Shown here one piece after another: positions 10,761-22,747 of a stretch of 64,000 bases of DNA (within the stretch, counting starts at the first letter, position 1; each line of letters begins with the position of its first letter). Both the position numbers and the translations under genes were made by a program. The notes below the pieces were generated by a model, which was given only the letters and a program-made list of their open reading frames with translations, did no database searches and was not told the origin of the DNA. The DNA lies in assembly GCF_013368755.1 (NCBI RefSeq), contig NC_049565.1:3224001-3288000 (forward strand). Direction: 5' to 3'. This DNA comes from Talaromyces rugulosus. Taxonomy: Eukaryota > Ascomycota > Eurotiomycetes > Eurotiales > Trichocomaceae.

Positions 10761-12131
10761 TTAGGCAAATTCATCGAATGAATCTCTAGGAGTGTTTGCA
10801 TTGACATGGTCCCGCAGTATTTCGGCTATAGTTTCATTGCCGTAATCATCTGCCCATGAAAAGGGTGTTCGTCCTTCAAAATCTTGGGATTCTGGGTTAA
10901 CCCCTTTAGTGGCAAGCAGCAGTTTAACCACTGTCTCATACCCATTTTCTGCCGCTCTTGACAGGGGTGTACGTCCGTTAGAATCCCGACAGTCTGGGTC
11001 GATACCCTCTGTAGCAAGCAGAAGCTCAACTACCATATCATGCCCTTCCTGTGCCGCTTTTGATAATGGCGTCTCTTCCATATAATCCTTGGTATTAGGA
11101 TCGGAACCCGCAGTAAGCAGCAATTTAACCACCGTTACATTTCCAACCCATGCCGCCATCAAGAGGGGTGTCCGACCGTCAAAATCCTTGGAGTCAGGGT
11201 TGACGCCCGCTATATCAAGCAGTATATTGACTACCACTCCATGTCCTCCAAGTGCCGCCTCCAACAAAGGCGTCTGTCCGTTATGATCAGAGTCATGGTT
11301 AACACCCGCAGTGTGGAGTAGCAGGTTGACTACCGCTTCATGTCCATTTTGTGCTGCTATTAATAATGGCGTCCTTCCCCAACGATCTTTAGAATTAGCA
11401 TTGACTCCCTCTGTGGCGAGAAGCAATTTGACCAATGTTTCATGTCCATGTTGTGACTCCCATGATAGAGGTGTCCGTCCGTTCCAATCCTGGGAATCAG
11501 GGTCTACGCCGTCCGTGGTGAGCAGCAAGTTGGCCACTGCCATATGTCCATTTTGTGCCGCCTTCAACAGCGGTGTCTCTCCATGTACATCTTTGGAATT
11601 GATGTTAACGCGCTTCGTGGCAAGAAGCAACTTGACCACGCCCTCGTGTCCATTCCGTGCTGCCCACCATAGTGGTGTCTCTCCCCTAGAATTCTTCAAA
11701 TCAGGGGATACACCCCCAGTTGTGAGTAGTAGCTTAACCACAGCCTCACACGCATTTTGAGCTGCCTTTAGTAGTGGTGTCCCTCCCTGAGAATCCTTTG
11801 AATTAGGATCAACGCCTTTTATATTGAGTAGTAATCTGACCACCACCTCATGGCCATGCTTTGCTGCCTTTGAAAGTCCTTTTTGCAGGGCAATGGACGG
11901 TGGTTGGGTATGAGGTCTTGCTGCGAGCGATTTTTGAGCTGTCCCTTTTTGTCCCCGTCTTGCAGCCCACAACAATGCCGAACTTCCTTGTTGTACGTTG
12001 TAGCGATAAAGAGTGGGGTTGATAAGACTATACAGGCGAGTATCCGTTTGAGCAAGAGAGTTTATATCCTTTTCGGACTCCAGCCACTCCGTAATGGACA
12101 GCAGTAGTTCATTTGGTAACCGGAGTAACAT
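10761..12131 (-). CDS. F-box / ankyrin-repeat protein
   Basis: 456 aa, single exon, ATG at 12131. An N-terminal F-box-like motif (LPNELLLSITEWLES, residues 5-45) is followed by about eleven ankyrin repeats to the C-terminus, each about 34-36 aa with the core G-x-TPL-x-AA-x-x-GH-x-x-VVKLLL. Repeats share the spacing phrase GV(D/N)P(D/N)SKD, indicating tandem duplication. F-box/ankyrin proteins are inferred substrate adaptors for SCF ubiquitin ligases; the substrate is unknown. Such genes are numerous and fast-evolving in Eurotiales. Confidence 0.85.
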   Translation of the reverse strand: MLLRLPNELLLSITEWLESEKDINSLAQTDTRLYSLINPTLYRYNVQQGSSALLWAARRGQKGTAQKSLAARPHTQPPSIALQKGLSKAAKHGHEVVVRLLLNIKGVDPNSKDSQGGTPLLKAAQNACEAVVKLLLTTGGVSPDLKNSRGETPLWWAARNGHEGVVKLLLATKRVNINSKDVHGETPLLKAAQNGHMAVANLLLTTDGVDPDSQDWNGRTPLSWESQHGHETLVKLLLATEGVNANSKDRWGRTPLLIAAQNGHEAVVNLLLHTAGVNHDSDHNGQTPLLEAALGGHGVVVNILLDIAGVNPDSKDFDGRTPLLMAAWVGNVTVVKLLLTAGSDPNTKDYMEETPLSKAAQEGHDMVVELLLATEGIDPDCRDSNGRTPLSRAAENGYETVVKLLLATKGVNPESQDFEGRTPFSWADDYGNETIAEILRDHVNANTPRDSFDEFA

Positions 12132-12286
12132 CTGAATTGTATTCGCTTCATTCGTACATTTTTGCTTACTTACCGAGGTGGTAACACATATGTACGTAGG
12201 TACATAGTTGGTTGAGGATTACGTATGCTTACTAAGAGGCACATGACCCATCGGTCTCCTTTTATGAGACCCGTTTGTGTGTGGAT

Positions 12287-12469
12287 CTTTCTAAGAACCA
12301 AGAAGATCAACACTTTCTGGCTCTGTTTGTACTCATGGGGATCTCGACTATGAATCGGGTAGGACAGTAGACCCGTTCGAAAAGAGGCTGCTAAATTTTC
12401 TACCGTCATCTTATTCTGATCTGAATAGCATAAGAATATGGCGAGGAGATCAAGAAAATAAAGTAGCAA
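12287..12469 (-). pseudogene. RhoGAP domain fragment
   Basis: The reading frame gives LLYFLDLLAIFLCYSDQ, then KMTVENLAASFRTGLLS, then EYKQSQKVLIFLVLRK. This matches the C-terminal third of a fungal RhoGAP domain (LLYLLDLLAVF...NKMT..NLA.IF.PG.LSHP...EY..SQ.VL.FL). An in-frame TGA lies immediately upstream, and no other RhoGAP sequence is visible within several hundred bases. It is a stranded gene relic without start or catalytic arginine region. Confidence 0.6.
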
Positions 12470-13016
12470 ATCTCAATTTGCAATTGGAAAAGTCCCGTAT
12501 AAGCTTAGTGGCCAGCTGGCCCAATTTAACTTTCGCGTTGGTCCCAATAGTGCTCCAGTGAATATTCACAGGTGAGATCAATACGAAGGGCCTTGAACTT
12601 TTCATATCGATCTTTCAAAGTTTATTAGTGGGGGGTACACTGACGACGCGGGGCACTATTTTAAACGGCTCTGGTGAATTTCCAGGATTAGACAAGAGCG
12701 CTGTAGAATCAAAGTGATATACTTTTTTTTTCTATACTGTGTATGTTTCAATAAATATTCGACCCAGTGTCGATTAATACAACTTTTTTTCAGCGTAGCC
12801 GGTGTAACGCAACTGGTCAACGAAAATCATATGATCTATGGGGCCGCAAACATGAAAGGAGCTCTCGAGGTGCAATAAAATGATGCTCGACTACAATCCC
12901 GCGACACGACAAACCAGCGAAGGTGCGCACGGCTGCAATCTTTTGGAATCCGGCGCAAAACATAAGTAGGGTACCAGCGATGCATGGCCCTACTTGCAAA
13001 TGTGCAATAAAAAATT

Positions 13017-13180
13017 TGACAACGGCGTGACTCGAACACGCGCATCTTTCGATACTAGAATCCAAAGTTGACTTTGGGTAAGCTTGAGAACTTGAGTCTA
13101 GCGCCTATTTGAGAATTAGAGAGTGTTTACAGAGAAAGCGACAGCGGGAATCGTACCATAACCAACTCGGCCACGTTGCC
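13017..13180 (-). tRNA. tRNA-Leu(CAA)-like gene with D-loop interruption (probable pseudogene)
   Basis: On the minus strand GGCAACG (13180-13174) pairs with CGTTGTC (13024-13018, one G-U). A T arm GCGTG-TTCGAGT-CACGC, a long variable arm ATC-GAAA-GAT and an anticodon arm CTAGA-CTCAAG...T-TCTAG with anticodon CAA are present. The anticodon loop holds an intron of about 30 nt after position 37, as usual for tRNA-Leu(CAA). The 5' D-arm half GCCGAGTTGGTTA is separated from its GGC partner by about 53 extra bases, which should prevent folding. A T run follows the 3' end, as in a Pol III terminator. Confidence 0.55.
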
Positions 13181-14450
13181 ATCTGATGACAATGAGAGCT
13201 ATCAATAAATTATTATCAAACATTTATAGTGCTCTATATTAAATTGAGTTTGGTCACTTCTTCTGAGCATAAATTCTTATAACCGCTCAGCGCTCGCAAC
13301 CGTTGAAAATCATTACATAGAAAGCGCATGCTTTCTTAACTAGGAAATCAAACATAGGTAGCCAGACTGATTACTGCTACCTAGGTATAGAATTTGGCAC
13401 GCGTAGCCGCATTTTGTATATGAAAATAATAATAGATATAAACAATGCAGCCGGTTACCTTGGATTTATAGGGAGGTTACTGCAAATTTGTTATGTGGCA
13501 CTCTCGTAGGAACGCCAATAGTTCTGATACCGACCGATGGTTGGATTCCTAGGTGTACTGCCACGGTCGTGTGCGACGCCGGTGTGCATGAACCATGATG
13601 GTGCTCTGTTATAATAGGGAATGCTGGAATATATGGCATACTTCAGCTCCAGAGAAAACCATCTAATTTTTCTTTCAGCATTCCAACTTCAAGCAAGATC
13701 ATCAAGCCGCCGCATATCGATCAATCCTGTGTCAGATTCTCCATTTCTGGTCGCCCTGCGCATTGAGGTCCGCTCCCTTGCAAATGAGATTTTCTGCAGG
13801 TACTACGAGCCCAGTAAAGCAAGCATGGTAGAGAGGACTAGACTCTGTGTCCTAACTCCTACCTCTAATTCTTTCTAGCATGGCTCTCACAAGCGTGCTG
13901 CCCTACTAAGGCATCGATGTTTCCTATCAACTTCTAGGATTCAATTAAAAGCATATTTTCGTCGTCTAATTCAAATTTTCTACGACAGACAAGTGGCGCC
14001 GTAAAAGTATGTGAGCAGCGCTCGTGTGGTGCTCCTTTTATAAAAAACCAGCTGACGTCGTGAAGCGTGAGCGCAGCCCTCCTATAATGGAGCTGTTCCT
14101 TCAAGCCCACAGCCAGTGGTTTGGCCTGGTAAACAGCCACAGTAAAAAACACACAAGGGATAGAGAAGCCAATGGAACTATCCTATTAGTTTTCGTTCTC
14201 AAGCCTTCCCTTCCCGTTCATCTCTCCTTTATTTGCCTATGGAGATGTGACGGCCAAATTAACGTAAAACAACATTATATATCTAAACATATACTTACTG
14301 CTATCTCTTACTTTCCACAATATAATTCAAGTCACAGGATGAACAAAGGCGTAGAAGCAAGATAAAAAAAATCAGAACCAACTCCAGTGTACAGCTCGCC
14401 GCCTCGCTTAGCCCGTTGCCAGAGGGTACCAAGCCGTGACAATATAGGCT
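13181..14450. other. Region without recognised gene
   Basis: Only short open frames, for example 13621-13878 (+, 85 aa), with no recognisable domain. It lies downstream of the P450 gene. Confidence 0.4.
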
Positions 14451-16287
14451 TCACATTTTTCGCCTACGGAACATCACTTTTGCCATCGGGTTAGGCGTAA
14501 TTTCAGTACTGCTGTATATATTTTCTGGTCGCTCTGAGATCTGGATATCGTAGTGCAGTATTATGTGTGCCAATATTACCTTCATCTCATTGCTTGCGAA
14601 GAATCGTCCTGGGCATGCATGGGTTCCGTGGCCTGGTTCAAAGTCAGAGACAGCATTAATTTTATCATCTCGCAACTACGTATTTGCTAGGTATTTGAGA
14701 GATGTTGTTGGAGGAAAAACAAGCAAGGGTATATGAGTGAGTAGTAGAGAGGATAACTATACCAAAAGCAAAAGAAGTTTTTCCTGTAGTAACAAATTGA
14801 TGAGAATGTTCCTGTCCAGGTCTCTCGCGTAGTTTTGCAAAACGAAACCCATCAAATTCGCCTGCGTTGTCCCAAATCGATGGGTCTCTTGAAACTCCGG
14901 CCAAGGAGAAAGCTGTGTGTGTCCCCTTTGGAAGGGTATCGCCGGTCGAGAGCTTTAGAGTGGATGTAGTATACCGAGTCATTGAAAGCATGCTTATTGG
15001 GTTCACCCTCTGGACTTCTTTCAGAAATGAGTCCATCTTCTTCAGCTTTGCCATTGATTGTTTCCCAAGAGCTCCATTGTTTTCTGCAAGGATTTTTTCA
15101 AGCTCTTCACGAAGAGGTGCGACATATTCTGGTCGCAGTGCAAGATCATAGATGGTATGCACAAGCTGTGGCACGGGAATTAGTACTTGTGCTCATTAAG
15201 GATTTACAAAAAAAAAAAAACCATTTATGACATACTTGTTGGCTAGTAGTATGAATCGCAGCCAAGCTTACAAGAATCTGAGAATTCACTTGATAATCCA
15301 ATGACTTGCCATCTTCACCAGCTTGTTTAATAACCCACTGTCAAACAAGAGAGGTTAGTCATGAACACAAGCTCAATCGACAATGTGAAAGCAAGCAGCA
15401 GATAATTTTCCTTATAGAACTAACCTCCAGTAAATCACTAGGCGGTTGGAAGCCAGGAGTTGCCATATCTTTTAGTCTTTGCTCTAAGACTGGCTTAAGG
15501 AGGGTCTTAGCATCAGCGAAGTGTCTGCGAATGGCCTTGGTCTCTGCAAGAAATGGTGCAACGAAGGGTCGCACGAAATTTTTATAGCCTCTTAGCTTTG
15601 AGAGACAGTGAAAAGCGTCCAGAGTATAATTAACTGTGAGATTGATCCATTTGTCATTGCGCGACAGAGGTAAACCCACAAATACTCTGCCGGATAACAA
15701 TGCAATTGTTCGTGTCAGCACTGGATAGACGTGAACAGGTGTCCAGGTGTTAGCTGGGCATTCAGGTACTCCGGTAGAGAAGGCATATGCGCATTCGTCT
15801 TGTAGACGATCTAGACTACTGGCAATATTGTTTGTCAGATCAAGTCTGATGGCTTTTATTGCTCCTGCAGGTGGCAGTCCTATAGATGTATATTGGCCGA
15901 AGAAATGATGGTAAAATGACTCGGCCAAGCTGAGTTGATGTTCAGGTAGGGACTTGACTTCGTCCAGAAGCAAGATAGGCAGAACGACAGTTGGGTGATG
16001 GGCCGCATTAAGGACAAATAGGGACTTAGGGTGCTAAACGCCGAGGTGTTTCGATAAGTGTATGTAGTTATAGAGTAGCTCCAAGGTCGTACCTCGGAAT
16101 AAGCTTCGGAGAGGATTCTGCCAAGTCCCTTTGAAGTAGAGTCACGAAGGGGAGGAAATTTGAGATTTCTGTTGCTTCTGAATAGACGGACGAGCAGCGA
16201 TACAACGAGAATGGTAGCCGTGCCTATCAATGTCTGGTAAGACATGAACTCGTGGACTTTTATTGCATCACTTAGATGTCGAGACAT
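14451..16287 (-). CDS. Cytochrome P450 monooxygenase
   Basis: Five exons (16287-16093, 16024-15425, 15337-15236, 15165-14763, 14632-14451) join to a 493 aa protein. Residues about 17-32 form an N-terminal membrane anchor (LIGTATILVVSLLVRLF). The I-helix reads AAIHTTSQQ; ExxR is EVQR; the PERF region is FDGFRF. The haem loop is rebuilt across the last intron as FAFG|HGTHACPGRFFAS, with the cysteine ligand present. The haem-loop style resembles fungal ent-kaurene-oxidase/indole-diterpene type P450s, but the substrate cannot be read from sequence. It is same-strand neighbour to an MFS exporter. The start could instead be the second Met (residue 15). No frame damage. Confidence 0.9.
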
Positions 16288-16468
16288 AGCTGCTGATTAG
16301 TCTTCTTAAAGACAAGATTAGAAATACTAAAACAAAGTAGAGGTAAAAGCTGTCCAATTCTGGTCGTATAAGATAGTAAACGATTCTTGAGATAGATTGA
16401 GAGAGATGAAAAGTGCTTTACAATAAGGTCGATGTTACTTTTATAAAGCAAATCTATACCCCGTTTGT

Positions 16469-16508
16469 TCCGCGGACAATCTGCTTTGTTCCACGGATAA
16501 CCCGCGGA
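16469..16508. promoter_or_regulatory. CCGCGG palindromes upstream of P450
   Basis: TCCGCGGA at 16469-16476, about 180 bp upstream of the P450 ATG, and CCCGCGGA at 16501-16508. Inverted CGG half-sites are typical targets of Zn2Cys6 regulators. The same octamer occurs upstream of the MFS gene. Function is inferred. Confidence 0.3.
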
Positions 16509-17250
16509 CCACCCACGAGTGGTACATGTTTCTCGCCCCTGCCCGCCCGTTGTCTTACTGTAAGAGAGACAGCTCTAGAATAGTGGAGGCTGCTATCTGA
16601 TCCCTTTATTATATACGTATAGACCAGGAGTGCCTTGTAGCTCTTAGTCTATAGCTGATAACTAAAGTGTGCGCTTGATATTACAAAGCTAGATAGGTTA
16701 CAAGCTAGCATCTAAGGACCTTGTTGCGTTTATATTAGGGAGGCATAGCAAATTTCAAGGAAATGTTTCCTTTCAGTACGATTCTTTTAGCATTAATAAA
16801 GCTAATCTTAAACCATAATAATTTATAGTCACTGTTTCTCTACGATAGTGACTAGGAATATATTATAAAGTAAAGATTAATTAATTTTGTCCTGAACTAG
16901 ATCATATGGAAACAAATACATACAAAGTTATAATTAGTAGCCTGCCTCAGGGCCTATTACCTGACCTTGGATGCCAGTGTCACAGTAGGCAAGGGTGTAA
17001 GTCTCGCAATTGCCACCTGAATACTGGTATTTATGACGGTTCGGTTGTTATAAGACGATGTATTGTTGCCTAGCAAAGCCAAACCAGATTCAACCTCGTT
17101 TGTCGTTCTTTTCACCTTCTTTCATTCTCCTTCAGCTTATAATAGTCGATTGAAGCAACGTGCCGTCACATATTATCAATATACCAGCCAAAGAAAGTCC
17201 ATAGCTAACTTAGATGCAAGAATATTGGTACAGACTGGGAATTGACATCG
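16509..17250. other. Intergenic region between P450 and MFS genes
   Basis: No coding region recognised; AT-rich from about 16740 to 16960. Confidence 0.4.
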
Positions 17251-18872
17251 TCAGAACTCAACGTTGAACATCTTGGATTTGCGAATGCGCTCGCCGTAGC
17301 GGTAGAAAATCACGGGAACCGGTATGAAAGCGACACCAAGAAACCCCAAGAGCGAATTTCCCCAGCCATAGCCTAATTTTGTGTACATAGAAGGGCCAGC
17401 TAGTGGGATCAAAGCTGCAAAGAGACAACGAAAGATGGCGTTTGAGGCCGTCACTGAGGCTGCATACATCGTGAAGGCATCGACGACGTACATAGTGGTG
17501 GCCATCTTGCATGAAGTTAGCCCACGGACATTTCATCGGTATCAAATCAGTCCTATTTCCACTCACAAAGGCAATAAGCATTCCGGCACCAATAAATCCT
17601 GTGCCAATGATAGGAAGAATCCAGTGAGTGTGGTAGTATGCTGTCCATCCGTACCAGAACAGACCAATGGGTGTGAAGAAGGCACCGATAATCAGCACGG
17701 GGAGTCGGTACTCTGGCTTGGCCTCTCCTCCATGCTTCTTAGTCAAATACTTGGAGATCTTGTCTGAGCTGCCACCGGAAATAAATAGCCCCAAAATAGA
17801 ACCAACTCCCAACCCCAGAGTCGCCAGGCCCGACGGCCCACTTCCAAATCGGTACTCATCGTTTAAAAGTACCGGGAAAGTGGTGAAACACAGGTAAAGA
17901 AAGGTGTAGACGAGCGCACAATAGAGCGATAGCAAGAACACAATCGGTGACATGAGCATTTTCAGTGGACGCCAGATGGAGAAGGCAAACAGCTGACGTG
18001 GTGTCTTGCCGGTATCCAATGCTGACCGTAGATGCATATTTCCGGTCTCACTGCGCAACTTCTCTGTCTTGCGTTTCAGGATCACATAAGGGTACGACTC
18101 TGCAAGTAACATCACCGGAATTGCTATCGCACCCAAGAGAATAGCCATGAGCCAAAATGCCCACCGCCATCCTTTATCAGGGCTCACGTATCCACCGATG
18201 ATTGGTCCAAGCGAAGGACCTAGAATAGTGCCAATCACGTAGCCTGACATGGCTCCGGCTCGCTTTTCAGCTGTAGTCATATCGGCGACCGAGCCGGCAC
18301 CAAGTGTGATGGGGCAGGAACCCATGATGCCAGCAAGCAGTCTAAAAATGATGAGAGTTCCCATACTAGGTGCCAAGGCACAAGCCACATTGAAGACAAT
18401 GAAAAGCACGATGCAGACCTTGTAAAGAATAGCTCTGCCGTACATCTCTGACATGGGTGCAATGATACAAGGACCAAATACGTAGCCAAGCAAGAATACT
18501 GTAGTTACAAAAGCTCCGACCATCTCATTTGTTGTGTTGAAGTGCTTCATGATGGCAGGAGATATCGGAGAAGAGACGGTAGAGGTGGTTGGTCTGCGAA
18601 GATTCTGGCGTTAGTCTGCTGTGCGAGTTTGAGGGGGGAAGCTCTTCGTACGAGAGGAGTGTTATCAAGGACACGACCGTAAGGTTGAAGGACTTCTTTC
18701 CTGTCGACCAGTTTCTCGGATTGGCAGGGTCATCTCGCTCGAAATCGACCACATCCGGATCACTTGACTTGTCCTCATCGGGTGTCTTGATGGCAGCAGA
18801 ATCGTGCTCAATATCGGTGTGGAGCGAAGCCAGCGCAGTCGACTCGAAAACTTCGGTCCTTGGCTCGCCCAT
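17251..18872 (-). CDS. MFS multidrug/metabolite exporter (DHA1 type)
   Basis: 500 aa from three exons (18872-18652, 18593-17567, 17505-17251; introns of 58 and 61 nt). A cytosolic N-terminus carries the fungal DHA1 phrase DPANPRNWS, followed by twelve predicted membrane helices. The family motif is GPCIIAPMSEMYGR, then GSVADMTTAEKRAG and GYVIGTILGPSLGPIIGGY. The second intron splice gives MLIAF|MATTMYVVDAF, matching the family. The first ATG in frame after a long stretch lacking ATG is at 18872. It is a likely proton-coupled drug or metabolite exporter of the plasma membrane. The adjacent P450 may supply its substrate, but no other biosynthetic gene is visible. Confidence 0.9.
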
Positions 18873-19850
18873 TTTTATTTCAGCTCTCGGGTGTAGTCCC
18901 TGGGGTGCCAGGTCCTGAACTTCGAAAGTAGTCCGAGGGATAGCGGGTGGTTGGATTTCCTGTGTAAGTGAGTGAAGAAAAAATTGAGGGAACTGCTTTA
19001 TAAGAACATGAAACTGAAAATATAATGTGACCAAGGTATGGACTTATTCCACGGAGCACCACGGGAAGAAATCCTGGACTACAAGCTTACCTTGAGGTTG
19101 GGCTCTCATAGCACACCTCCGCGGAACTTCCGCTCACAGCAAACTTTCGTACCGTTTTGCGGATATAATCTGTCTTTGTGATCTAGTATCCATTTATTTT
19201 GCTGCCTGAAGGGCTATTATAATGTTACACCCGTTGAGTGGGTGAAGGCATACCAGGGATAAGGGGCAGGGAATACGTACCGGTTGGCCGAGACACTGCC
19301 AACTGGATACAAGACTATGTGGATCGAAAAGAACTCTCACCTCAACTACTCATTCAATTTCCCACGTTATTCCGTTTTAACAGGGCATAAGCACATGTCT
19401 TTCATTCCCTAGGATGGTGTTGCTAAAGGAGCTCCTGCTGGAATCGTCACTCGCATCCAGGACAGGGCCTAATTCATCCGTTCTCGCTGGTGTCTATTCC
19501 AACACCTTTTCGAAGGAGGACTCCCGCATTCTAGTTCGACCAATGTTACAAGTATTTGATTCTACTGACCCGCAAGAAGACCCCCCTCCCTATCTTTGCC
19601 TTTGGAGATGTAACTGATCATTCAGGCCCTCTCAGGGCGTGAGCTGGCTGGAGGCAGTCAGAGGTGGTTCTGGATAAAATTCTGGCCAATATTGACGGTC
19701 AAACATTTCGACACAAATTCGGACCGAATCTCTTTATCGAGGGCGCCATCAAATTGACACTGGGCAAGAACCATCGGGTCACCTATGCAATGGATAACCA
19801 TGGCTCTGATATTATGATGTCTTCTAGGGATGGCAAATTGGATCTTGAAT
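18873..19850. other. Upstream region of MFS gene, no other gene seen
   Basis: Promoter side of the MFS gene and the flank of the hAT element. Short open frames only. Confidence 0.4.
19118..19132. promoter_or_regulatory. TCCGCGGA palindrome upstream of MFS gene
   Basis: TCCGCGGA at 19118-19125, running into a second inverted element GCGGAACTTCCGC (19121-19133), about 250 bp upstream of the MFS ATG. The P450 promoter carries the same octamer. Regulatory role inferred. Confidence 0.3.
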
Positions 19851-19858
19851 AGTCTTCC

Positions 19859-19997
19859 GCACGACCCAGTAAAACCCAGACCCAACCCAGACCCAACCCA
19901 GACTGGGTTGGGTTTTGGGTCAAACATGTCGACCCAGTAATGGGTCTGGGTTGGACTGGGTAACCCAGTACTGGGCCTGGGGCCCCAAATTGGGTTA
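19859..19997. repeat. Left subterminal GACCCA/TGGGTC array
   Basis: Many copies of ACCCA(G)/TGGGT in both orientations, capable of extensive hairpins; probable transposase-binding repeats. Mirror array at 23512-23658. Confidence 0.8.
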
Positions 19998-20133
19998 CAA
20001 ACATAACAAATATACCAAGAATTCTAATTGCATAACTTATGCATTTTGTAGTTGTATTTTTGAGTATTTACTTTACAGATTTATTAGGAAAAAAGGTAAA
20101 AGAAAAGCCTTTATTTAGAATTTACATATTTAA

Positions 20134-22747
20134 CTAATGATATTCAAATATATCATCTTCCCGGCTCTTACGTTTCCGCCCTGATACCCGTGTCTGTGTA
20201 CAGGTTGGTGGTAATGACGGTGAGCCTGGACTATCTGGTTCAGCAGCAGATAAGAAAGTCGTATCTAGTCCTATATCCTCCATTTCATTCTCTGGTCCAT
20301 TTTCTAGCTCATCCTCTTGCTCCTCTGTATCACTAATTGGATTGATCTCATCCTTGTTAAGCTTCTCTTCCCTTTCTTCTTTCGCCGCCTCAAGCTCATC
20401 CTGTGAGAAGAATTTTTCAAGAAGCTTTGCTTCCTGTGCCTCTATATCGAATTTGGATGTACAAAGAAACATCATCAACTCCTCAATCGTCTCGGTCTTC
20501 ATTCTCCCACGACGATAGTGACAAACATCTCGAGCAGTATTAAAGAGGCGTTCCACTCCTGCACCAGTGGCTGGGAAGGAGAGCGCATCTCGCGCAAGGG
20601 CGGCAATAGCTGGAAAGCGATATTGATGCTCTTTCCAAAAGATAAGTGGCCCAACAGAAACAGTATCTAGTTTAAGATTAGTGAACTAGCAATACATAGG
20701 TAGTGGATAATCACTGACCACTATCAAGATATTGACTAATTTCATCAGTCATCGCTCGTGGCTGTATATCCTTTCCATCAAGCATCTCCTCCAGCCTTGA
20801 GCTTGGTTGAGCTGCAGTGTGAGAGCTGTATGCATCCTGGCTTTGACTTTTTACTTGCGCTTGGTATGGGATGAGGGCTTGCTGAAAGGCGTTGCGATAG
20901 ATATCTCGCCACTTCTGATCCCAATCGCTAGAGAGAAAGAATCTAAATTTATTCACTGGTGCAAGCATCGTACTGACGGCATAGATATGCCCTCGAATAG
21001 TATCGGTTTGAGCGTAGTACTCATCAAGCTTGGTCCGTCCAGCGTCCAGTGCGTCCAGCATTTGTTTCTTCCATGGGACACGCTTCCGTTGTAGCTGTGT
21101 CTGTGATCGCTCAAGATGATCAAAAAGTCGGTTGTAAATCTTGAACACATAGTGGGCAGTGACGTCTCGAGTCTTTGATAACTGGGTTGTATAATCGAAG
21201 AACGGCTCAGTGATACAGAGAAGATAGTCAATTTGGCGCCACTCGTGCTCGCTAAGTAGCATCTCCTCACAGTCATACTCTGCACAAAATAAAGAGAAGA
21301 TAGCACGTAGCCGTTTGGCCCGGCGAAGCATAAGAAATGTAGAATTCCATCGTGTTTTCACATCTTGGATGGGAACAATCTTGACGTTTGTTGTCTGAAG
21401 ATTGTAGAATGTCTCTCGGCGCTGGGGGCTTGCATTTATATAAATTGCAAGATAACGTACTTTGTTCAATGTAGAAGAGATCTGACATTGCTTCGCATTC
21501 TCTTGAACCAGCCTGGACTGACTCTCTGTCCACTTTGTCTCCGCGGATTCATTGGATGGAACTGCCTTAATCCGAACAAGAAGCTGATTAAGACTGAGCT
21601 GGATAACATGGGCAAGGCATGGTATTCGTGTAATAATGACACCATCTGATAAAGCTTGTTGGAGAGACGCAGCTAATGCCTTATTGTTTGATGCATTATC
21701 TGTGGTCAGCCCAAACACTCTATCTTCAATGTTGTTCTCTACCAGGGTTTCCATCAGAACACCACTTAAGTAAGACCCCGTATGTGTACCGTGAAGTGGC
21801 TTAAAACCAAGAAGCACCTCACGATAAACCCAATCACTGTCGATAAAATAACCAGTGATCGCCATAAATGCCTGCGAGAATGGAGATGTCCAACAGTCAA
21901 GCGCAATAGATATCTTTGAACCAGCAGGTAGCGTACGAAGAACCCGCTGCTGCCGGTCTTTGACCAAGCTCCCTAATCGGCGACGGATTGTATCGGCAGA
22001 CGGGATCACTGGAGCGACAAGAGCAGAACGCGCTTTGTAGATAATCCGCTTAAATGATGGATGCTCGATGAGGTGGAATGGTAGCCGATTGAGAGTCAGG
22101 AATTGCAAGATATCGTCTTCCCAGTCCTCTTGTAAAAAGGGTATATCTGCTGAGATTTCGCCCTAGGAAGACATACCATAGATTAGTATCTAAGTATCGT
22201 TTCACAGTCTAAAACATACCTCTTTTTGGAGAAACTTTGTAATCTCTGCCTTCTTTCCCTTCTCCGACCGTAGGCACCCAGCTGTCTTCAGATGTTTCTG
22301 GATTGTTGATGTGCCGTGATACTGCGCTTTGCCGGAACTGTTCAGACTCAGGGAATAAGGATGCTCAAGAATCTTTCCACAGCGTTTGCACATGACCTTT
22401 GGTGTGCCATCTACACCCTCAGCAACCTGGTTGTAGCTATTCCAGATCACCGTGTGGCGATGTGAATCCCAGTTGATCTTTCTTTTCCGCCCATAGTCCG
22501 TCTGTAACCACCAGTCGATAAACTCGTTGTGTGACATCTTGTCGTAGAGAACAAACCTATTCCGGCGATCAGGTCCAACACGTATCAAAGAAGGAGGAAC
22601 GAGGAGGTCATCTGGCCGGTGGAAGCCAGAATCAATTGTATGATGACTTGCGGATGGAGTGATTTGTTGCGTTGAGAGAGATGGAAGATCATCAATATCT
22701 CCACTATAAAGTGACGATGTGAAGTCGGAAAGCTGGCTTTGAGACAT
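20134..22747 (-). CDS. hAT transposase (BED zinc finger, RNase H-like, dimerisation domain)
   Basis: Exons 22747-22220, 22162-20719 and 20666-20134 (introns of 57 and 52 nt) give 834 aa, ATG at 22747. A BED-type zinc finger lies at about residues 75-165 (CKRCGK ... TIQKHLKTAGC). The RNase H-like catalytic core shows ALDCWTSPFSQAFMAITGY, FGLTTDNASNN and DVKTRWNSTFLML. The C-terminal hAT dimerisation region is FPATGAGVERLFNTARD, followed by an acidic tail and a Lys/Arg signal (GRKRKSRE). The frame is fully open once introns are removed, so the element may be competent. Confidence 0.9.

Noticed and set aside
11089..11760. Plus-strand frames opposite the ankyrin gene
   Set aside because: Antisense shadows of ankyrin repeats.
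13621..13878. 85 aa plus-strand frame near the P450 gene
   Set aside because: No recognisable family and no partner exons; not enough to call a gene.
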